Shown here: piece by piece, positions 16,775-22,911 of the stretch
Layout: the number at the start of each line of letters is the position of its first letter
How positions within the stretch are numbered: the first letter of the stretch is position 1
Source: JAJPJQ01 sp036522615
Lineage (GTDB): Bacteria > Desulfobacterota > Binatia > UBA9968
DNA length: 34,848 nucleotides
Direction of reading: 5' to 3'
Assembly: GCA_036522615.1 (NCBI GenBank)
Contig: DATDFN010000171.1
Location: 1-34,848 of the forward strand
The notes under the pieces: model-generated
The model's database searches: none
What the model was told of the DNA's origin: nothing
Seen by the model: only the letters and a program-made list of their open reading frames with translations
Position numbers and translations under genes: made by a program

Positions 16775-19171
16775 ATGAAAAAATTGCTCGTCATATTTTT
16801 GGTTTTGTTCGAGCTCGGCGCGGCGCAGGCGGCGCAGCAGCGCAGCGGCGGCGGGGGTCGCGGCAACCGCGACCCCCGCGAATCGCCGCCGACCGTCGGC
16901 CGCGACGATCCGCAAGCGGGGCTGGAGGCGAGCGAAGCGAAAGCGGCCGAAGCCGAAAAAGCCGGCCGCCTCGACGAGGCCGCCGCCTCCTATATCCGCG
17001 CGGCGCAGGCGGCGCGCGCCGCCCGCCAGCCGCAAAAGGCGATCGATTACGCGATGAAAGCGTACGATTTGGCGGAGCGAGCGAAGAATCCTTTTCTCCA
17101 GGCCTCGGCCGCGCTGAATGCCGCCTTCGGCTTGCGCAACGTAAACCAAAAGCTCAAGGCCGGCGAGTGGCTGGAAAAAGGCGCGGCGGCCGCAAAGGCG
17201 ATCGAGCCGCCGCCGCGGCGGTATTTTATGGAATCGAAGTTCTATCGCGAGCTCGGACTCGACCTGTTGCGCGACGGCGAGGCGAAAAAGGCGATTCAAT
17301 ACATCTCTCAGGCGCGCCAGGCCGAGGAGCAGCGTCTAGCGGCCTTCAAGAAGATGCGGCGTCCGCCGAGTCCGCAGGCGATTCCGATGACGCAGCATGC
17401 GCTCGTCCGCACGCTGCATCATCTCGGCATCGCCTATGACCGCGCCGGAGACACCGACGAGGCGATTAAAAGTTTTGAGGCCGGGCTCCGGTTGATTCGC
17501 GAAAGCGGGTTCAAAACTGCGACCAGCGCGGCAATTTATCAAGCCTTGGGCGAATTGTATCTCAAACAACGCGACTTTCCGCGGGCGCTCGAGAACCTTA
17601 CTACCGCTCTAACGATCGCAGAGCGCAACCGGCAGGAAGGCATCATCCAGGTCGTCGGCGCCGAGATCGGGGAAATTTATTTACAGAGCAAAAATACCCC
17701 CGAAGCCATTCGCTATTACAAGAAGGCGATCGATTCGATCGAGTCGACGCGTTCACTGCTCGAAAACGAGGAATACCGTACCGCGTTTTTCGAAGGCAAG
17801 CGGCGCACCTATACGGGTCTCCTGCTGGCGCATCTGCAAGCCAAAGATCTCGCCGCCGCCTTCGACACCAACGAGCGAGCCCGCTCGCGCGCCTTCCTCG
17901 ATATTCTCGGCAGCCGCGTGGAGCTCGCGCGCGGGCCGCTGCTGGACGAAGAGCGCCGGCTGCGTGCGGCTATCGCCGGCGTCCAGGCGCGGCTGGCGCG
18001 CGGCAACGACGACGAGGAAGACGTCGACGAAGAGGAGACCGAATCCGACGAAGCGGCCTTCACGAGCGATCTCGACGCGGCGCAGAAGACGTACGATGAT
18101 TTCATTGCGCGGATCAAGAAGGACCATCGCGAGCAAGCGTCGCTCATGAGCGTCGAGCCGCTGACGCTCAAGCAGGTGCAGGAGTTGATGGAGCCAGGCA
18201 CGACCATGCTGGAGTACTTCGTGACGACGCGCGCCGTGCTGCTGTGGGTCGTCGAGAAGGACCGCCTGCGCTTCGCGTCCGTCCCGTTCGATCGGGTCGA
18301 GCTGGTGAAGAAAATCGCGGAGCTCCGGCGGAGCGTCGCCGATCCGGCGGAAAAGGAGGCTTTCCGCGTCGCCGCGGCCGACCTCTATCGCGCCCTCGTC
18401 GCGCCGGCGCTGCCGTTCATCCGCGGCAAACAGCTGGTCATCGTGCCGCACGACGCGCTGCACTACATTCCGTTTCAGGCGCTGCTCTCCCCGGCGGGCA
18501 GATATCTCATCCAGGACTATCCGATCTATTATTTGTCGAGCGCAAGCTTGATGCAGTTCACGCACGCCAAGCAGAAGGGTGCCGCCGAGCGCGCGCTGAT
18601 CCTGGGGAATCCCGCGCTCGGCGACCCGGCGTACGACCTCCGCTTCGCCGAGCGGGAGGCCAAGGAAATCGCGCGCATCGTGCCGAAGAGCGAAGTGTAC
18701 GTGGAGGCGGACGCGACCAAGCCGCGCGCGGTGCTGCTCAGCCCCGACTTCAACGTGCTCCACTTCGCGGTCCACGCCGAGCTCGACGAGAACGATCCGA
18801 TCGGCTCCGCGCTGCTGCTCGCGCCGCAGAGCAAGGACGACGGACGCCTCAAGGTCGGCGAGATCTTCGCGCTCAACCTCCAGGCGGGCCTCGTCGTCCT
18901 CTCCGCCTGCGAGACCGGGCTCGGCAAGCTCAGCAACGGGGACGAGCTGATCGGCCTCACGCGCGCTTTCATCTACGCGGGAACGCCGTCGGTCGTGACG
19001 ACCCTGTGGAAGGTGAACGACCGCGCGAGTTATGAATTGATGCGACTATTTTACGAAGCGCTCAAGACGTCGAAAAAAGCCGAGGCGCTCCGCCAGGCGC
19101 AGCTCGAGACCATGAAGCAGTTTCCCGAGCCATTCTACTGGGCGGCGTATCAGCTGACGGGAGAGCCGTAG
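16775..19171 (+). CDS. Exported TPR-CHAT caspase-like protease
   Basis: A 798-residue protein. A signal peptide (MKKLLVIFLVLFELGAAQA) is followed by a Gly/Arg-rich linker, tetratricopeptide repeats over roughly 60-390, an acidic segment at 410-426 (GNDDEEDVDEEETESDE), a coiled stretch, and a CHAT domain from about 510 to the end. The caspase-type dyad is present: H667 in 'LHFAVHAELDEND' and C712 in 'LSACETGLG', with the family motifs 'VPHDALHYIPFQALL', 'LIGLTRAFIYAGTPSVVTTLWKVND' and 'PFYWAAYQLTG'. CHAT domains are separase/caspase-related proteases, often with TPR partners. Export makes this a periplasmic or surface version. Translation is probably coupled to phnC (1-nt gap) and to the next gene (1-nt overlap). 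A GTG 78 nt upstream would lose the signal peptide's N-terminal position. Confidence 0.93.
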   Translation: MKKLLVIFLVLFELGAAQAAQQRSGGGGRGNRDPRESPPTVGRDDPQAGLEASEAKAAEAEKAGRLDEAAASYIRAAQAARAARQPQKAIDYAMKAYDLAERAKNPFLQASAALNAAFGLRNVNQKLKAGEWLEKGAAAAKAIEPPPRRYFMESKFYRELGLDLLRDGEAKKAIQYISQARQAEEQRLAAFKKMRRPPSPQAIPMTQHALVRTLHHLGIAYDRAGDTDEAIKSFEAGLRLIRESGFKTATSAAIYQALGELYLKQRDFPRALENLTTALTIAERNRQEGIIQVVGAEIGEIYLQSKNTPEAIRYYKKAIDSIESTRSLLENEEYRTAFFEGKRRTYTGLLLAHLQAKDLAAAFDTNERARSRAFLDILGSRVELARGPLLDEERRLRAAIAGVQARLARGNDDEEDVDEEETESDEAAFTSDLDAAQKTYDDFIARIKKDHREQASLMSVEPLTLKQVQELMEPGTTMLEYFVTTRAVLLWVVEKDRLRFASVPFDRVELVKKIAELRRSVADPAEKEAFRVAAADLYRALVAPALPFIRGKQLVIVPHDALHYIPFQALLSPAGRYLIQDYPIYYLSSASLMQFTHAKQKGAAERALILGNPALGDPAYDLRFAEREAKEIARIVPKSEVYVEADATKPRAVLLSPDFNVLHFAVHAELDENDPIGSALLLAPQSKDDGRLKVGEIFALNLQAGLVVLSACETGLGKLSNGDELIGLTRAFIYAGTPSVVTTLWKVNDRASYELMRLFYEALKTSKKAEALRQAQLETMKQFPEPFYWAAYQLTGEP
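16851..16879 (+). promoter_or_regulatory. Perfect 13-bp GC-rich hairpin inside the CHAT gene
   Basis: GCGGGGGTCGCGG, loop CAA, CCGCGACCCCCGC: a 13-bp perfect inverted repeat with a 3-nt loop, encoding the Gly/Arg-rich linker after the signal peptide (codons 26-35). It begins 76 nt after the ATG. This is far more stable than chance hairpins elsewhere in the window and could slow ribosomes at the export step or attenuate transcription. There is no T-run, so it is not an intrinsic terminator. Confidence 0.5.
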
Positions 19172-20040
19172 TGAGAAATCCTGTCCTTTGTCTTATCGTA
19201 ATTGTATTTTGCAGCATTTCGGCGTCCGCCGATGCTGAGGACAAAGTTGTGCTCAAGTGGCTCGGCGTCGCGGGCTGGGAGATCCGCGCCGGCAAGACCG
19301 TGATCCTCGTCGATCCGTTCCTCTCGCGCAAAACCGAATCGCGCGACCGCGAGTGGAAGACCGACGAAGCAGCGGTGCTGGAGCACGTCAACGCTGCGAA
19401 TTACATCTTCGCGGGGCACAGCCACGCGGATCATATCGGCGATATTCCGTTTATCGCCAAGCGCTTCGGATCGAAGGTCATCGGCTCCCGGACCACGACG
19501 AACATCGTCCTCGCCGCCGGAGTCGACAAGGAGCGGCTGACGACGATCGCCGGCGGCGAAAAGCTGGACTTTTCAGACTTCTCGGTCGAAGTCGTCGAGA
19601 GCCGCCACGGCGCATCGGAGAGAAAAGGTCGCACCGGCACGGAGGCGGCCCGCGAAATCTCTGGGCCGCTCGCGGCGCCGATTCTGGGGCGACATTTCGT
19701 CGACGGCGGCTGTTATCTTTATTATTTCCATTTTGGAAACCGCAGGGTTTTACATCAGAGCACCGCGAATTTTATCGAGGAAAAAGTCGCGGGCCTGCGG
19801 CCGGACGTTGCGCTGTTGGCGTCGGGCCGCGAGGGCTACGACTTGAAAAGCGTTTTGCGCGCTATGAAGCCCAAAGTCGTCCTCATCCATCATTACGACG
19901 AATGGCGCGTCCCATTTTCTCAAGGCCGCCCGCGCAGCAACGTGACGAGGGCGCAACGCTTCCAGCGCTCGATTCAAGCGATCGATGGCGGAATCAAGGT
20001 GATCGTCCCGGATTTCTTCATGACGTACACTTTGGAATAA
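19171..20040 (+). CDS. Exported metallo-beta-lactamase-fold protein
   Basis: A 289-residue MBL-fold protein with a signal peptide (MRNPVLCLIVIVFCSISASA). The UPF0173/L-ascorbate-lactonase-like start is 'LKWLGVAGWEIRAGKTVILVDPFLSR'. The metal motif HSHADH is at 83-88, a further His is H146 (ESRHGAS), and the last is H240/H241 (VLIHHYDEW). The usual motif-4 Asp (SGDT-like) appears to be replaced by HQST at 195-198, so one bridging metal ligand may be missing. The GTG start overlaps the CHAT stop (TAGTG), so the two proteins are made together and both exported. The substrate is unknown. Confidence 0.88.
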   Translation: MRNPVLCLIVIVFCSISASADAEDKVVLKWLGVAGWEIRAGKTVILVDPFLSRKTESRDREWKTDEAAVLEHVNAANYIFAGHSHADHIGDIPFIAKRFGSKVIGSRTTTNIVLAAGVDKERLTTIAGGEKLDFSDFSVEVVESRHGASERKGRTGTEAAREISGPLAAPILGRHFVDGGCYLYYFHFGNRRVLHQSTANFIEEKVAGLRPDVALLASGREGYDLKSVLRAMKPKVVLIHHYDEWRVPFSQGRPRSNVTRAQRFQRSIQAIDGGIKVIVPDFFMTYTLE

Positions 20041-20049
20041 CATCCCAGA

Positions 20050-21927
20050 ATGCCCATCCTCGAAACCCTCAAGCGGCGCAGGCGGCGCTTTTACAAATCC
20101 CTGATCCTGGGATTGTCCGTCAGCCTGATCACTTCGCTGGTTTCTTACATGGGCTATCTGCAGAGCTTCGAGGCGAAGGCGCTCGATTTCCTTCTTTGGC
20201 TCCGCGGCAGCGTGAAGTCGCCGGAGATCGTCCTGGTGCAGATCGACGATCAAGCCTTCAGCCGGCTGGGCGAAAAACAGCCGCTGCCGCGCTCCTATAT
20301 CGCCGGCCTGATCGACGTCCTGGGCCGGAGCGGCGCGAAGGTCATCGGCGTCGACATCGAGTTCAAGGTGAAAACGAATCCGCGCGACGACGCGATGCTC
20401 TTGAAGGCGATCCAGGACGCGTCCGACAACGGCCTCAGCCGGGTCGTGCCCGTCTTCGTTGTCAGACCCGAGAAGGAAGTGAACGGGAGGATGCTCTACT
20501 CGCGCGCCCCGTTTTTCAGCCCCACGCTGCCGGTGCTCTCGGGTTTCGCCAACGCGCCGATCGATCCGGACGGCGTATTTCGCCAGCTTCCCCTCGCGGT
20601 CCGTGCAAGCGACGGCAAGACGCTCGCTTCGCTCGCGCTCGCGGTACTGGCGCGCTACGCGGGGTACGACGGCGCGCGCCTGGAGGCGGAAATGAACCGC
20701 GGCGGCGAGGTGACGCTGAAGCTGCCCGAGTGGGACAAGTTTCAGGGGAGGCTTCTGCCCGAGCCGACGGCGCTCTCGTTCGCTATCGACGAGCAGTGGA
20801 AGATCAATTTCGCGGGCGCCGAGGGCAGTTTTGCGGCGATCCCCAGCGATCTCGTCTTTCAAATCTCCAAGATGAAAGCGGCGCTCGCCGAGGACAACCC
20901 GTTTCGCAACAAGATCGTGCTCATCGGCGCGAGCTTCGGCGACAGCCGCGACTTCTTCGCGACTCCGCGCGGCCTGATGGCCGGCGTGGAGATCCATGCG
21001 AACATCATCCATACGATTCTCTCTCGGGCGCAGATCATGCCGGCGCGGCGCTGGGTGGCGGTGGCGCTGTCGCTCGTCTTCACGCTCGTCATGAGCCTGC
21101 TGCTCACATTTTTTCGCCCGCTCACCGCGACGATCGTTTCCCTCACGGCGATTCCGCTGGTGCTGATCCCGTTAAGCTACCTCGCCTTCGCGCGGCTCGG
21201 CGTCTGGGTGGATTTCGTCGTGCCGCTGGTCGCGATCCGCTGGGGCGCGAGCATCGCCGATTACATGGAGGCCCGCCACGTCCGCCGATCGCTCGGCCAA
21301 TACGTCGACGACGAGGTGGCCGACCAAATCGTCGACCAGGACGAGAGTCTGAGCGGCCGGACGCGCGAGGCGACGGTGTTTTTCACCGACGTGAGAAACT
21401 ACACGACGCTTTGCGAAGGGCTGCCGCCCGAGCGCGTGGTGCGGCTCTTGAACGAGTTGTTCGCGATGATGGGCAAGAGCATCGCGGCCCACGGCGGCTG
21501 CATCGTGGACTTCGTCGGCGACGCCGTGCTGGCGGCGTTCGGCGCGCACAAAGAAAGTCCCAGTCACGCCGCCGACGCGGTCGCGACCGCGCTCGAGGTG
21601 CAAGAGCAGCTTGACAGGCTCAACGGGGATTGGCAGAAGAGGAGCATACCGCGACTCCAGATCGGCGTCGGCATTCACTCGGGCGAAGTGCTCGCCGGCA
21701 TCGTCGGCTCCGGCGAGCGGAAAAAGTTCGGGGTCACCGGCGACACGGTGAATACCGGCTCGCGAGTCGAAGGGCTCAACAAGGAATTAGGCACCTCGAT
21801 CCTGATCACGCGCGAGACGCTGGCGCGGCTCGACGGCAAGTTCCTGGTTCAAAGTCACGGCGAAGTCAAAGTCAAAGGGAGAGAAAAACCGGTTGAGGTC
21901 TTCGAGGTCGTGGGCCGGGTCGCGTGA
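20050..21927 (+). CDS. CHASE2-domain class III adenylate/guanylate cyclase
   Basis: A 625-residue membrane sensor-cyclase. One TM helix (about 18-38) leads into a large extracytoplasmic CHASE2 domain ('LDFLLWLRGSVKSPEIVLVQIDDQAFSRLGEKQPLPRS...IDVLGRSGAKVIGVDI'). Then come three TM helices (about 332-400) and a cytoplasmic class III cyclase domain (about 435-600). Metal ligands D447 (FFTDVRNY) and D491 (VGDAVLAAFG) are present, as are the transition-state pair N568 and R572 (GDTVNTGSR). The usual base-reading Lys before 'FxGD' is D487 here, so cAMP versus cGMP cannot be predicted. It lies 9 nt after the MBL gene. CHASE2 ligands are unknown. Confidence 0.94.
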   Translation: MPILETLKRRRRRFYKSLILGLSVSLITSLVSYMGYLQSFEAKALDFLLWLRGSVKSPEIVLVQIDDQAFSRLGEKQPLPRSYIAGLIDVLGRSGAKVIGVDIEFKVKTNPRDDAMLLKAIQDASDNGLSRVVPVFVVRPEKEVNGRMLYSRAPFFSPTLPVLSGFANAPIDPDGVFRQLPLAVRASDGKTLASLALAVLARYAGYDGARLEAEMNRGGEVTLKLPEWDKFQGRLLPEPTALSFAIDEQWKINFAGAEGSFAAIPSDLVFQISKMKAALAEDNPFRNKIVLIGASFGDSRDFFATPRGLMAGVEIHANIIHTILSRAQIMPARRWVAVALSLVFTLVMSLLLTFFRPLTATIVSLTAIPLVLIPLSYLAFARLGVWVDFVVPLVAIRWGASIADYMEARHVRRSLGQYVDDEVADQIVDQDESLSGRTREATVFFTDVRNYTTLCEGLPPERVVRLLNELFAMMGKSIAAHGGCIVDFVGDAVLAAFGAHKESPSHAADAVATALEVQEQLDRLNGDWQKRSIPRLQIGVGIHSGEVLAGIVGSGERKKFGVTGDTVNTGSRVEGLNKELGTSILITRETLARLDGKFLVQSHGEVKVKGREKPVEVFEVVGRVA

Positions 21928-21987
21928 GCGGCGGCCGATCCGTTCGCGCGCGGCTCGCCTCGGCTCCCTCGGCGGAGGTCAAAGAGA

Positions 21988-22911
21988 ATGAAAATTCATC
22001 TTGCCTTGGGCGCGGCCATTTTTGCCTTGACGGTTTCCGCTTTAGCGCGGGCGCAGGAGGCCGTCGGCGTCATCACGGAAATCAAGCTTAATCGGGGCGA
22101 CGTGCAGATCCGCCTGCCGGGAAAGAACTGGGAAAAGCCCGCCTTGCTTCAATCCCTGTACGCCGGCACGCAGATCCAGGCCACCAAGGACGCCAGGGCG
22201 GTCGTTCTTTACACCGACAGCGCGAAGACGGCGACCATCGACGAGAAGAACTCGCCCTTCGAGGTCAAAGCGGCGAACGGGAAGGGCGGCGGAGGCGTGA
22301 AGGAGGCCGCGGCCTCGCTCATGGGCAAGAAAAAGCCGGCGGTCTACGTCCCGCTCGCCGTGCGCGGCGGAAAGAGGCCGCCCGTGCTGCTCGCGCCGCG
22401 CAATACCAAGCTCATGACCGACGCGCCCACGCTTCAGTGGATGGGGATGGAGCGCCAGCCCGGCAACGTGCGCGTCTACGGCCCCGAGGGCGTTCTCTGG
22501 TCGGCCGAAAATATTTCTCTCACGCAGATCAAATATCCGCCGTCGGCGCCGCGCTTGAAGCCCGGCGTGGAATACACGTGGCTCATCGAGAAGAAAGATG
22601 CGCCAGCGGAGAAGGTGCGGTTTCAGCTTCTCGCGCCCGCCGAGGCGAAAGCCGTCGAGAAGGATCTCGCGTCGCTGCGCAGCGTGAGCGGCGTCTCGAA
22701 AACCACGGAAGCCGTCCTGCAGGCCGGCCTGCTCGCTTCCCGCGAGCTGTACTATGACGCGCGCGAAGTCCTGAGCGAAGCCGTGAAGGCCGATCCCGAC
22801 GAGCCGACCTTACACTTTCTTTTGGGCGATGTTTACGAAAAGACCGGCCTAAAAGAACTGGCATCCGAGGAATACAGCGAGGCGGACTTTCTGCTCAAAC
22901 AAAGACAATAG
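21988..22911 (+). CDS. Exported FecR-like protein with C-terminal TPR
   Basis: A 307-residue protein with a signal peptide (MKIHLALGAAIFALTVSALARA). Residues about 25-95 have the FecR-like beta pattern ('VGVITEIKLNRGDVQIRLPGKNWEKPALLQSLYAGTQIQATKDARAVVLYTDS'). Then a Gly/Lys linker and an Ig-like segment ('LLAPRNTKLMTDAPTLQWMGMERQPGNVRVYGPEGVLW...PGVEYTWLIE'), and two TPR-like helices at the end ('YYDAREVLSEAVKADPDEPTLHFLLGDVYEKTGLKELASEEY'). Proteins with this architecture are often found beside CHAT and CHASE2 genes. GGAGG about 10 nt upstream supports the ATG. The role is unknown; a periplasmic scaffold or sensor for the locus is a guess. It ends exactly where the opposing gene ends. Confidence 0.83.
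   Translation: MKIHLALGAAIFALTVSALARAQEAVGVITEIKLNRGDVQIRLPGKNWEKPALLQSLYAGTQIQATKDARAVVLYTDSAKTATIDEKNSPFEVKAANGKGGGGVKEAAASLMGKKKPAVYVPLAVRGGKRPPVLLAPRNTKLMTDAPTLQWMGMERQPGNVRVYGPEGVLWSAENISLTQIKYPPSAPRLKPGVEYTWLIEKKDAPAEKVRFQLLAPAEAKAVEKDLASLRSVSGVSKTTEAVLQAGLLASRELYYDAREVLSEAVKADPDEPTLHFLLGDVYEKTGLKELASEEYSEADFLLKQRQ

Noticed and set aside
16775..19171. A Craspase-like or gasdermin-linked defence system around the CHAT protein
   Set aside because: No Cas7-11-like, other Cas, CRISPR repeat or gasdermin-sized neighbour was found, and this CHAT protein is exported. The TPR-CHAT layout alone is not enough.
20050..21927. A CBASS or Pycsar-type antiphage module built on the cyclase
   Set aside because: The cyclase is a membrane CHASE2 sensor protein and the neighbours include no typical phage-defence effectors. 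The cNMP reader is a transporter.
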